Shown here one piece after another: positions 23,869 to 31,182 of a stretch of DNA of 31,182 bases. A program made the position numbers and the translations under genes. The stretch spans positions 1 through 31,182 of the forward strand of contig DATFXD010000158.1 in the NCBI GenBank assembly GCA_035258605.1, in the 5' to 3' direction. The DNA comes from AWTP1-13 sp035258605 (GTDB lineage Bacteria; Pseudomonadota; Alphaproteobacteria; Rhizobiales; Hyphomicrobiaceae). Below the pieces are notes generated by a model, which saw nothing but the letters and a program-made list of their open reading frames with translations, was not told the DNA's origin and ran no database searches. The stretch's first letter is position 1, and every line of letters begins with the position of its first letter.

Positions 23869-25320
23869 TCAATGCTCCCGGCCGTGGCCCGCCGCCGCTA
23901 GCGCCGGGTTGGGTCCGCCGATCGGCAGGTTGAGGACGGCGCGCAGGCCCGGGCCGTTGTCCTCGAGCCGGATCGAGCCGCCGTGCAGGCGCGCCACCGC
24001 CGCGACCAGGCTGAGGCCCAGCCCGCTGCCGGGACGCGAGCGGCTCTTCTCGAGGCGCACGAAGCGCTGCAGCGCGCGCTGCCGATCCTGAGGAGCCACC
24101 CCCGGCCCGCGGTCGCCAACCGCAATCTCGATGGCGCCGTCGACGCGCTTCAAGACAATGCTGACCGGCGCCGCCACCTCGGCGCCGTTGGCGCCATGCA
24201 GACGACCGTTGGGCGAATACTTGATGGCATTGTCGACCAGGTTGGCGACCGCCTGGCTGACAAGCTCGCGGTTGGCGGTGAGCGCCAGGCCCGGTTCCGC
24301 CGACACCGACAAGGTCAAGCCCGCCTCATCGGCCACCGGCTCATAGAGCTCGGCGACATCGGCGATGATCGATGCCGGGTTGAGCCGCTCCATGCTTTCC
24401 GCCACCGCGCCACCCTCCAGGCGGGCGATCAGCAACAAGGAGTTGAAGGTCTTGATCAGCTCGTCGGCCTCCTCGATGGTCTTCATCAGGCCATCGCGAT
24501 AGACGGCCGGGCCGGCGCTGCTGCGCAAGGCCGCCTCGGCCCGATTGCGCAGCCGGTTGAGCGGCGTCTTGAGGTCGTGGGCGATGTTGTCGGACACCTC
24601 GCGCAAGGCCCGCATCAGCTCCTCGATGCGCGCCAGCATGGCGTTGAGGCTCTCGGCCAGACGGTCGAGCTCGTCGCCCGAGCCGTTGAGCGGAATGCGC
24701 CGCGACAGATCGCCCGACATGATGCTGCGGGTGGTCTCGTTCACGCTCTCGATCCGCCGCAGCACGCTGCGGCTGACGAGCAGGCCGCCACCGATGCCGA
24801 GCGCGGACAGGATAATGACGCTCCACAGCCCGAGCCGGCCCATGGTCCAGGCGAAGCGGCGCAGGTCCTCGATATCGCGGCCCACCACCAGGGTGAGCCC
24901 GCCGGGCACGTCGATTTGCACGCCGACCGCAACCCGCGGCTTGCCCTGCGTCGGCCCCGATTGCGGCACGTAGGTAAACACCCCGCGCTGCTCGCCGTCC
25001 ATGAGCTCGGGCGGCACCTGGCGCAGATTGCCCGCGGCGCGCTGGCCGGCGCTGTCGATCAGCAGATAGAGGCTCGAGCCCGGATCGGCCGCGCGCTCGG
25101 CGATGATGGCGCTGAGCCGCGCCGGGCCCCCGGCCTGATACTGCTCGCGCAGGCCGACCACCTCGGCGCGCAGGGTTTCGACCACGCTGGTGGTCAACAG
25201 CTCGTTGGCGCGCCAGGCGATGAAGCCGACGGTGACGCCGGCCGCCAGGATGAACGCGCCCATATAGATGAGCGCCAGCCGAAACGGGGTCGACAGCAGC
25301 AGCCTAGTCAGAGCCGTCAC
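23869..25320 (-). CDS. Two-component sensor histidine kinase (HAMP, HisKA, HATPase)
   Basis: A 483-residue inner-membrane kinase: TM1 about 14-35, periplasmic sensor about 36-160, TM2 about 163-184, HAMP about 182-235, phosphoacceptor H248 in SDNIAHDLKTPLNRLRNR, ATPase N-box NLVDNAIKYS (N364), DRGPG (403-407) and GSGLGLSLV (431-439). All catalytic motifs are intact, unlike the kinase-like protein at 17972. The start is a GTG at 25320, overlapping the end of the response-regulator gene by 17 nt. It is the cognate kinase of that regulator. DegP lies upstream of the pair, which hints at envelope stress as the signal (inference). glnE follows 1 nt later. Confidence 0.94.
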   Translation of the reverse strand: MTALTRLLLSTPFRLALIYMGAFILAAGVTVGFIAWRANELLTTSVVETLRAEVVGLREQYQAGGPARLSAIIAERAADPGSSLYLLIDSAGQRAAGNLRQVPPELMDGEQRGVFTYVPQSGPTQGKPRVAVGVQIDVPGGLTLVVGRDIEDLRRFAWTMGRLGLWSVIILSALGIGGGLLVSRSVLRRIESVNETTRSIMSGDLSRRIPLNGSGDELDRLAESLNAMLARIEELMRALREVSDNIAHDLKTPLNRLRNRAEAALRSSAGPAVYRDGLMKTIEEADELIKTFNSLLLIARLEGGAVAESMERLNPASIIADVAELYEPVADEAGLTLSVSAEPGLALTANRELVSQAVANLVDNAIKYSPNGRLHGANGAEVAAPVSIVLKRVDGAIEIAVGDRGPGVAPQDRQRALQRFVRLEKSRSRPGSGLGLSLVAAVARLHGGSIRLEDNGPGLRAVLNLPIGGPNPALAAAGHGREH

Positions 25321-25984
25321 GGATCATATATCCCGCTCCGCGCACCGTATGCAGCAGCGGCTTGGCGAAGCTCTTGTCGATTTTGCTCCGCAACCGCGAA
25401 ATGTGCACGTCGATGACGTTGGTTTGCGGATCGAAGTGATAGTCCCACACGTTCTCGAGCAGCATGGTACGGGTGACCACCTGACCCGCGTGCTTCATCA
25501 GGTATTCGAGCAGGCGAAATTCGCGAGGCTGCAGCACGATCGGCTCGCCGGCACGCACCACCTTGTGCGACAGCCGGTCGAGAACCAGGTCGCCGACGGC
25601 ATAGCGCGTCTCCTGCTGCTCGGGCGCCGGCCGGCGCGCCAGCGCCTCGATCCGCGCCAACAGCTCGGTGTACTGATAGGGCTTGGTGAGATAGTCGTCG
25701 CCGCCGGCGCGCAGGCCCTTGACCCGATCATCGACCTCGCCCAGCGCCGACAGGATCAAGACCGGCGTGCGGGTCCCCTCGGCGCGCAGGGTCTGCACGA
25801 TCGACAGGCCGTCGCGCAACGGCAGCATGCGATCGACGATCAGCACCTCATAGCCGCCGTCGCGCGCCATGGCGAGGCCGGTCTCGCCATCGCCGGCAAC
25901 ATCGGCGTTATGCCCGCTCTCGCGCAGCGACCGCTGCAGGAAGTGCGCCGTTTCCCGATCGTCTTCGATCACCAGCACGCGCAT
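25304..25984 (-). CDS. OmpR/PhoB-family response regulator
   Basis: A 226-residue DNA-binding regulator. The receiver domain (1-115) has the acidic pair E7/D8/D9, phosphoacceptor D51, S79 and K101. The winged helix (about 128-222) has LQPREFRLLEYLMKHAGQVVTR and the wing region VIDVHISRLRSKID. It is phosphorylated by the kinase encoded immediately downstream, whose gene overlaps it by 17 nt. Its ATG at 25984 has a poor Shine-Dalgarno. A strong repeat/hairpin cluster lies between it and degP, so it likely has its own promoter; TATAAA at about 26023-26028 on the minus strand may be a -10. The regulon is unknown; degP is an obvious candidate. Confidence 0.95.
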   Translation of the reverse strand: MRVLVIEDDRETAHFLQRSLRESGHNADVAGDGETGLAMARDGGYEVLIVDRMLPLRDGLSIVQTLRAEGTRTPVLILSALGEVDDRVKGLRAGGDDYLTKPYQYTELLARIEALARRPAPEQQETRYAVGDLVLDRLSHKVVRAGEPIVLQPREFRLLEYLMKHAGQVVTRTMLLENVWDYHFDPQTNVIDVHISRLRSKIDKSFAKPLLHTVRGAGYMIRDGSD

Positions 25985-26063
25985 GGAAACAAAACCCGCT
26001 GTTCATCTCCAGGAGGCCCAAGTTTATAGCGCGGAGCCCGCCCGGACCCACTCAAAATAACAA

Positions 26064-26121
26064 GCGAGGCGGCCGCTTCATAACAACGAGGCGGCCTGCT
26101 CGCTCGCAACAGGCCGCCTCG
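26064..26121 (-). terminator. Stem-loop and repeated CGAGGCGGCC block after degP
   Basis: A perfect 12-bp inverted repeat (CGAGGCGGCCTG at 26087-26098, CAGGCCGCCTCG at 26110-26121, 11-nt loop) lies about 30 nt beyond the degP stop. A further direct copy of CGAGGCGGCC begins at 26065, so two hairpin pairings with the 26110 arm are possible. On the minus strand the stem is followed by TTGTTATG, a poor T-tract. It probably ends or attenuates degP transcription. Confidence 0.65.
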
Positions 26122-26150
26122 CATCCTTGCCCGCCAGCTCGAGCGGCGGA

Positions 26151-27674
26151 TTAACCTTTTTTAAGTTGCACGGCGACGAAGCGCAGGTCGTCACCGGACT
26201 TGATGCGCATCAGCACCGCCTTGCGTCCGAGCTTGGACGCCTCCTTGACGCCGTGCGCCACATCATCCGGGCTCTTAACGGCCAGACCACCGACCTCAAG
26301 GATGACATCGCCCGACTTGATGCCCTTCTGGGCGGCATCGGAGCTGCCATCGACCTCAGTGATCACGACCCCTTCCTTGGCGCCGCCGGTGGCCGGGGCA
26401 ATGGTGAGCCCGAGCTGGTCCATCTCGGTGGTCTGCGGCTCCTTGCTGGGCTCGACCTTGGCCACCTCCTTGCCGCTCGGGAACTTGCCGAGTTTGACCG
26501 GCACCGTCTGCTCCTTTTGACCGCGCAGGACTTTGACGTCGACCTTGGCGTCGGGATTGAGCGCGGCGATCTTGCGGGCAAGGTCGCGGCTGTCCTCGAT
26601 GTTCTGGCCGTTGACGGCCAGGATGGCATCGCCGTTTTTCAGGCCGGCCTCGGCGGCCGGGCTGGCGGCGGTGACCTCGGTCACCAGCGCCCCCTTGGGC
26701 TCGGTCAGGCCGAGGCTGGCGGCCACGTCCTGGTCGACGTTCTGGATCTTCACGCCAAGCCAGCCGCGGCTGACAGAGCCCGACGATTTCAGCTGCTCGA
26801 CGACCTCCTTGGCGGTCTTGGCGGGGATCGCAAAGGCGATGCCGACGTTGCCACCCGAGGGGCTGTAGATCGCGGTGTTGACGCCGACCACCTCGCCATC
26901 GAGGTTGAAGGTCGGGCCACCCGAGTTGCCGCGGTTCACCGCCGCGTCGATCTGCATGTAGTCATAGGGACCAGAACCGATGTCGCGGCCCTGCGCCGAG
27001 ACGATGCCGGCGGTTACCGTGCCGCCGAGACCAAACGGATTGCCGACCGCCACCACCCAGTCGCCGACGCGGGGCAGCTTGTCGGCAAATTTGACGAACG
27101 GGAACGACTGCGTGCCCTTGATCTTGAGCAGCGCCACGTCGGTGCGCTGGTCGGTGCCGATCAGCTCGGCGTCGAACTTGTTGTCCTTATCGAAGCTGAC
27201 CTGGATGCGGCTGGCGCCGTCGATGACGTGGTTGTTGGTCACCACATAGCCATCCGCCGAGATCACGAAGCCCGAGCCCTGCGCCAGGGTGGGCCGGCCC
27301 GGGGCGGGACCCGGCTGTCCCCTAAACTCCGGCGGCAGTCGCTTGAAGAATTCGCTCAACGGATGGTCATCGGGCAGATCCGGCAACAGGTCCTTGCCGC
27401 GCGGCGGGCTGCCCTTCTGCGCCACCTTGGCGCCGCCGTTGGTGACATGGATGCTCACCACCGCCGGCTTGACGTGATCGACGATGTCGGCAAAGGACAG
27501 CGGTGCGCGCCCGACCGGCGTTTGCACGCCATCGCCCTTGAACTGCGCCTCGACGCGCTGTTGCGGCAGGGCGAGACCGACCACGCCGGCCAGCGCCAAG
27601 ATCGCGATCGTCGAGGCGAAAGCCGTGCGTCGCGTCGAACGTCGGGCGCGAGAGGCGAGGAGAGAGGAATCCAT
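26151..27674 (-). CDS. degP: Do-family periplasmic serine protease/chaperone (DegP/MucD-like)
   Basis: A 507-residue HtrA protease that degrades or refolds damaged envelope proteins. The Arg-rich N-terminus and hydrophobic core (about 17-38) form the signal peptide (cleavage near VEA-Q). The trypsin-like domain has the triad H149 (VVTNNHV), D179 (RTDVALL) and S251 (GNSGGP). An extended LA-loop-type segment (about 85-130) precedes the histidine. Two PDZ domains follow: about 292-390 (GWLGVKIQNV) and about 412-505. The length and two-PDZ layout are typical of Do-type proteases. It lies upstream of, and on the same strand as, a two-component pair, separated by a hairpin block. It diverges from a second secreted protease. 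degP is used in the broad sense; MucD or DegQ would be equally fair names. Confidence 0.94.
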   Translation of the reverse strand: MDSSLLASRARRSTRRTAFASTIAILALAGVVGLALPQQRVEAQFKGDGVQTPVGRAPLSFADIVDHVKPAVVSIHVTNGGAKVAQKGSPPRGKDLLPDLPDDHPLSEFFKRLPPEFRGQPGPAPGRPTLAQGSGFVISADGYVVTNNHVIDGASRIQVSFDKDNKFDAELIGTDQRTDVALLKIKGTQSFPFVKFADKLPRVGDWVVAVGNPFGLGGTVTAGIVSAQGRDIGSGPYDYMQIDAAVNRGNSGGPTFNLDGEVVGVNTAIYSPSGGNVGIAFAIPAKTAKEVVEQLKSSGSVSRGWLGVKIQNVDQDVAASLGLTEPKGALVTEVTAASPAAEAGLKNGDAILAVNGQNIEDSRDLARKIAALNPDAKVDVKVLRGQKEQTVPVKLGKFPSGKEVAKVEPSKEPQTTEMDQLGLTIAPATGGAKEGVVITEVDGSSDAAQKGIKSGDVILEVGGLAVKSPDDVAHGVKEASKLGRKAVLMRIKSGDDLRFVAVQLKKG

Positions 27675-27742
27675 TCGGTTGACCCCAAAGTGAGAGTGCC
27701 ACGGTCGTAGGTGGTGCAGCCATATCGCGGCGGCCCTTACAG

Positions 27743-27757
27743 GCGGCTTTCAGCCGC
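27743..27757. promoter_or_regulatory. Perfect 6-bp inverted repeat in the degP/protease divergent region
   Basis: GCGGCT, TTC, AGCCGC form a tight palindrome 25 nt before the ATG of the rightward protease gene and 69 nt upstream of degP. It could be an operator shared by both genes or a hairpin in the leader of the rightward mRNA. Confidence 0.3.
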
Positions 27758-27781
27758 ATTAAAAGTTGGTAAGGTTCACCC

Positions 27782-28996
27782 ATGCAGCAGCAGCGCCAGA
27801 TGTGGGCAAGACGGTCGCGGCAACCGTCGCAGCCCCAGGCGCCGACCGGCCGCCAGCAGGCGCTGTTGCTCCCGGCGCTAGCGCTGGTGGCCGTGCTGGT
27901 CGTGGCATCGGCAAGCGCGGCCGGTCCCTGGCGCCCCGGTGCCAGGCCGCCACTGCCGCCGGCCCTGCCGGTGGCGGTGTTCGGCACCGACGATCGCATG
28001 CCGGTTCCGCCCAGGTTCAAGGCCCTGAAAGACAAGATCGGGCTCCTTTTCAACCAACGCGCGCGCTTAGTGTGTACCGCCTTCTGCGTCGCCACCGACG
28101 TCGTGGCCACCGCCGGCCATTGCCTCTACCGCACGCACGGCGAACGTCCCCCGCAGCTCGCCGACTTCTGGTTTGCGCGCAACTTCGATGCCGAGCGGCG
28201 CTTTGAGCGCATCGCCGGCGCCGGCACCGGCGCGGCTGCGCAACACGTCCTGTCGGGGAGCACGGATCTCAGCGTGCGACCGCCGATCGATGCCAGCAAG
28301 GACTGGGCACTCGTGCGCCTGTCCCGCCCCGCCTGCAGCACGGGCGGGCTGCCGATCCGGGCGCTGCCGGCCGAGACGCTGATGGCGGAAGCAGCCGCCG
28401 GCCACGTGTTCCAGCTGTCCTATCACCGCGATTTTACCCCGTGGAAGCTCGCCTACTCCACCCCGTGCGGGGTGGCGCGCGACTTCGAGACGGCGGATTG
28501 GGCGACCATTGCCCGCGATTTTGCCGAGCCGACGCAGCTCATTTTGCACACCTGCGACACCGGCGGGGCCTCGTCGGGATCGCCGCTTCTATTCGAGGCT
28601 GCCGGCGGATTTGAAGTCGTGGGCATCAATGTCGGCACCTACGTGCAATCCAAGGTGTTGATGGAAGACGGGCAAGTCACCAAACGGCTCAAGGCCGACA
28701 TTGTGGCCAATACCGCGGTCAATAGCGCTGCCTTCGCCCTCAAGCTGGCGGCCTTCCGGCAAGCAGCGATCCTGGCAACCCCCGAGGCGATCAGCGCCCT
28801 GCAGCGGACCCTGAAACAGCGCGACCTCTATGGCGGTGCCATCGATGGCACCTATGGGGCGAAGCTGCGCCGGGCGATCGAGGCCTACGAGGCCGCCGAG
28901 GGCCTGCCGGTGACCGGGCTGGCGACCGAGGCGCTGTTGAAGCGCATGCATGGCGCTCTGCCGCAGCGCCGACCGCCGGCTGCCGGCGGCTCGTGA
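27782..28996 (+). CDS. Secreted trypsin-like serine protease with C-terminal peptidoglycan-binding domain
   Basis: A 404-residue protein. Residues about 1-47 are a long signal (Arg/Gln-rich n-region, hydrophobic 27-46, ASA-AG). A chymotrypsin-fold protease follows with H113 (TAGHC), D174 (KDWALVRL) and S265 (GASSGSP, V8/Glu-endopeptidase style). Several cysteines (C98, C102, C114, C185, C229, C259) could form disulfides. The end (about 335-392) is a PG_binding_1 domain: ISALQRTLKQRDLYGGAIDGTYG and GLPVTGLATEALL. It likely acts in the periplasm, held at the cell wall; the target is unknown. TAAGG lies 7 nt before the ATG. It is divergent from degP and convergent with ccmH. Confidence 0.88.
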   Translation: MQQQRQMWARRSRQPSQPQAPTGRQQALLLPALALVAVLVVASASAAGPWRPGARPPLPPALPVAVFGTDDRMPVPPRFKALKDKIGLLFNQRARLVCTAFCVATDVVATAGHCLYRTHGERPPQLADFWFARNFDAERRFERIAGAGTGAAAQHVLSGSTDLSVRPPIDASKDWALVRLSRPACSTGGLPIRALPAETLMAEAAAGHVFQLSYHRDFTPWKLAYSTPCGVARDFETADWATIARDFAEPTQLILHTCDTGGASSGSPLLFEAAGGFEVVGINVGTYVQSKVLMEDGQVTKRLKADIVANTAVNSAAFALKLAAFRQAAILATPEAISALQRTLKQRDLYGGAIDGTYGAKLRRAIEAYEAAEGLPVTGLATEALLKRMHGALPQRRPPAAGGS

Positions 28997-29036
28997 CAGT
29001 GTCGTCGCCGTTGATCGTTTGGCGGGCTCACGTGGG

Positions 29037-29058
29037 TTGCCGGCCGGGCCGGCGGCAA
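29037..29058. terminator. Hairpin between convergent protease and ccmH genes
   Basis: TTGCCG / CGGCAA arms enclose a GC-rich 10-nt loop, in the 81-nt space between two convergent stop codons. A bidirectional terminator is likely by position; the T-tract is missing. Confidence 0.4.
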
Positions 29059-29077
29059 AGCGATGCCAGCGGGCCAA

Positions 29078-29608
29078 TCAGGTCGCCGAGCCGGTGTCGC
29101 GGCGAAGCACTTCCTCGAGGCGCTGCTGCTCGGCCTCCGTCAGCGGCGCGGCCGCCGCCTCGCTGTTGGTGGCCGCAGGCCGGCGCGCGCGGCGCAACAA
29201 GTAGAGCGTGGCGCCCAACAGCAGGACCAGCGGCGCCAGCCATAACAGCACGGTGTGCCGATTGAGCTTGGGGCGGAGCAGGACGAACTCGCCATAGCGC
29301 GCTTCGACGAAGGCCAGCACCGCCTGGTTGCTGTCGCCGGCCGACAGACGCTCGCGCACGAGGATGCGCAGATCCCTGGCGAGCGCGGCGTTGGAATCAT
29401 CGATCGACTGGTTCTGGCACACCAGGCAGCGCAGCTCCTGCGAGATCACGCGCGCGCGCGCCTCGAGCGCGGGATCGGGCAGCATCTCGTCGGGTTCGAC
29501 CGCCGCCGCCGGCGGCGCCAGGATCGCCAGATGGAGGAGCGCGAGCCAGCCCAGGGCGGCAAGTGAGACGCCGCGCCGCCGGTGCAGAGGGGTGCCAAGC
29601 GGTCGCAT
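29078..29608 (-). CDS. ccmH: Cytochrome c-type biogenesis protein CcmH/CycL
   Basis: A 176-residue thiol-disulfide protein of system I cytochrome c maturation. It has a signal peptide (about 13-36), the redox motif C61-LV-C64 in RCLVCQNQSIDDSNA, a three-helix domain and a C-terminal membrane anchor (about 119-138) with a cytosolic tail. It keeps the apocytochrome CxxCH cysteines reduced for haem attachment and works with CcmF. It begins 3 nt after the ccmF stop, so the two are co-transcribed. In this group the order ccmI-ccmE-ccmF-ccmH (cycHJKL) is usual; ccmI and ccmE should lie just beyond the right edge. The length fits the short alphaproteobacterial form, without the fused C-terminal TPR part of E. 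coli CcmH. Confidence 0.96.
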   Translation of the reverse strand: MRPLGTPLHRRRGVSLAALGWLALLHLAILAPPAAAVEPDEMLPDPALEARARVISQELRCLVCQNQSIDDSNAALARDLRILVRERLSAGDSNQAVLAFVEARYGEFVLLRPKLNRHTVLLWLAPLVLLLGATLYLLRRARRPAATNSEAAAAPLTEAEQQRLEEVLRRDTGSAT

Positions 29609-29611
29609 CGG

Positions 29612-31182
29612 CTAGCCTGCAGCGCCGGCCAGCGCCGCCCGGGCACGGCGCGGCACGCCGATCCTGAGGCGGCGATCGGACAACGATAGCAAGCCGCCAA
29701 GCGCCATCACCACGGCGCCGAGCCAGATCAAGCGCACCAGCGGATTGAAATAGAGGCGAACCACCCAGCCGCCGGCCGCCTGCTCATCGCCGAGCACGAC
29801 GTAGAGATCGCCGCGCCAGGCGACGTGGATGGCGGCCTCGGTGGTGGTCTGCTGCGGCGTATCGAAGGTCCGCTTCGACGGCGCCAGTTCGGTCACCGGC
29901 GCACCGCCGCGCGTCACCGCCAACAACCCGACCAGCTCCTGGTAGTTGGGCCCTTGCCGTGGCGCCACGCCGCGGAAGGTGAGTTCGTAGCCGGCGATGG
30001 TCGTGCGCTCGCCCTCTTTCAGCACCGCCACCTCTTCGGCGCGCCAGGCGGACGTGGCGACGATGCCGATCACGGTCAGACCGATGCCGGCGTGGGCCAG
30101 CATGCCGCCGTAGGCGGCCCGCGGCAGGCCGCGGGCCCGGCGGAGCACCTCGCCGCGATCGGCCGCCAACAATTTGACGCGGGTTGCCCATTCTGACACC
30201 GCGCCGGCAACGATCCACACTCCCATGGCGATGCCGAACGGCGCCAGCCAGGGTCCTTTCCGAACAAGGGCCAGCGCCAGGACCGCCGCCACGATCGACA
30301 GCAACAGCGCCGCGCCCAGGCGTTGGGCGGCGCCCACCAGGTCGCCGCGTTTCCACGCCAGCAGCGGACCGAACGGCATCGCCAGCAACAGCGGCACCAT
30401 CAGTGGTCCGAACGTCAGATTGAAATAGGGCGGGCCGACGGAGATCTTGGTGCCGGTGATGGCTTCGAGCGCCAAGGGGTAGAGGGTGCCGATGAAGACC
30501 GTGGCGCAGGCGGTGGTCAACAGCACGTTGTTGAGGACCAGGCTGCCCTCGCGGCTGATGGGGGCGAACAGCCCGCCCTGGCGCAGCTGCGGGGCGCGCC
30601 AGGCGTAAAGGCAGAGCGCGCCGCCGATCAGCACCGTCAGAATGGCGAGAATAAAGACGCCGCGTCTGGGATCGACGGCAAACGCATGCACCGACGTCAG
30701 GATGCCCGAGCGCACCAGGAAGGTGCCGATCAGGGACAGCGAGAAGGCCAGGATTGCGAGCAGGATGGTCCACACCTTGAGCGCTTCGCGCTTCTCCATC
30801 ACCAAGGCCGAGTGCAACAGCGCCGTGGCCGCCAGCCACGGCATGAAGGAGGCGTTTTCGACCGGATCCCAGAACCACCAGCCGCCCCAGCCCAGCTCGT
30901 AGTACGCCCACCAGCTGCCGAGCGCGATGCCGATCGTGAGGAAGGCCCAGGCGACGGTGGTCCAGGGACGCGACCAGCGCGCCCAGGTCGCGTCGAGCCG
31001 GCCGCCGAGCAGCGCGGCGACGGCGAAGGAAAACGCGACCGAGAAGCCGACGTAGCCCATGTAGAGCATCGGCGGATGGATCACCATGCCCGGGTCCTGC
31101 AGCAGGGGGTTCAGGTCCGCGCCCTCGGCGAGCGCCGGCACGTGGCGCGTGAACGGGTTCGACGTGACGAGCATGAAGAGCA
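29612..31182 (-). CDS. ccmF: Haem lyase CcmF/CycK, partial (5' end beyond the window)
   Basis: At least 522 residues are visible and the frame stays open to the window edge: codons upstream of the ATG at 31174 read Leu-Phe, as in the family's LFMLVTSNPF, so that ATG is internal. About 130 N-terminal residues are missing relative to the usual length of about 650. The WWD haem-handling motif (GWGGWWFWDPVENASF) and conserved histidines in VIHPPMLYMGY, TSVHAFAVDP and MLAHAGIG are seen, along with about ten membrane helices and a large periplasmic domain near the end. CcmF joins haem from CcmE to apocytochrome c with CcmH. It is followed by ccmH after 3 nt. Confidence 0.97.
   Translation of the reverse strand, partial: LFMLVTSNPFTRHVPALAEGADLNPLLQDPGMVIHPPMLYMGYVGFSVAFSFAVAALLGGRLDATWARWSRPWTTVAWAFLTIGIALGSWWAYYELGWGGWWFWDPVENASFMPWLAATALLHSALVMEKREALKVWTILLAILAFSLSLIGTFLVRSGILTSVHAFAVDPRRGVFILAILTVLIGGALCLYAWRAPQLRQGGLFAPISREGSLVLNNVLLTTACATVFIGTLYPLALEAITGTKISVGPPYFNLTFGPLMVPLLLAMPFGPLLAWKRGDLVGAAQRLGAALLLSIVAAVLALALVRKGPWLAPFGIAMGVWIVAGAVSEWATRVKLLAADRGEVLRRARGLPRAAYGGMLAHAGIGLTVIGIVATSAWRAEEVAVLKEGERTTIAGYELTFRGVAPRQGPNYQELVGLLAVTRGGAPVTELAPSKRTFDTPQQTTTEAAIHVAWRGDLYVVLGDEQAAGGWVVRLYFNPLVRLIWLGAVVMALGGLLSLSDRRLRIGVPRRARAALAGAAG

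Noticed and set aside
23983..25416. 477-residue open frame antisense to the sensor kinase
   Set aside because: Composition is His/Gln/Asp/Arg-rich with no motifs, and the kinase on the other strand has intact catalytic boxes.
26151..26165. TTAA-N6-TTAA near the degP stop as a CtrA site
   Set aside because: Spacing is 6 rather than 7 and it overlaps the degP stop codon and last lysine codons, so coding sequence explains it.
26127..27710. 527-residue frame antisense to degP
   Set aside because: Asp/His/Arg-rich shadow; the protease triad and PDZ domains lie on the minus strand.

Overview
The window is high-GC, densely packed alphaproteobacterial chromosome. Gene content and order point to the Hyphomicrobiales (Xanthobacteraceae/Nitrobacteraceae-like): ccmF-ccmH, a DegP protease, an OmpR-type regulator, a sensor kinase and glnE all on one strand, a two-domain cold-shock protein next to a DUF192 gene, and an orphan tripartite-tricarboxylate (Bug/TctC) receptor. 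The species cannot be named from sequence alone. No rRNA, tRNA, CRISPR array, prophage or insertion sequence was recognised.

Left part (1-8.2 kb): a secreted DUF900 alpha/beta hydrolase and a small two-CBS-domain protein run rightward. A leftward pair, two-domain cold-shock protein then DUF192 protein, overlaps by about 35 nt. Upstream of the cold-shock gene is an unusually AT-rich stretch with spaced DnaA-box-like repeats. Then come glyoxalase I (gloA, rightward) and a leftward overlapping operon iclR - SAM methyltransferase - Bug/TctC receptor, with a promoter and operator candidate in front of iclR.

Middle part (8.2-19 kb): a leftward tetR - hlyD - ABC ATPase - ABC permease export operon has a 22-bp palindromic operator in front of tetR. 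It is followed by an orphan DUF4118/HisKA_2-type kinase (rightward), a leftward quinone oxidoreductase/histidine phosphatase pair, pepN (rightward) and a membrane kinase-like protein whose ATP-binding half looks degenerate.

Right part (19-31.2 kb), almost all leftward: an ECF sigma factor, a one-TM anti-sigma candidate and a membrane-anchored CnrX/CpxP-like protein form a three-gene signalling module. Then glnE (nitrogen control of glutamine synthetase) lies 1 nt behind an envelope sensor kinase, itself overlapping its response regulator, with the periplasmic protease DegP upstream. A divergent secreted trypsin-like protease with a peptidoglycan-binding domain separates DegP from the cytochrome c maturation genes ccmF (cut by the window edge) and ccmH.

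The recurring theme is envelope homeostasis and signalling: three kinase-type genes, one ECF module, two periplasmic proteases, an exporter and cytochrome c assembly. Most is standard for the group. The points most worth a second look are the AT-rich DnaA-box-like intergenic region, the sigma/anti-sigma/CnrX-like trio lacking the usual metal ligands, the degenerate kinase and the coupling of glnE to an envelope sensor.
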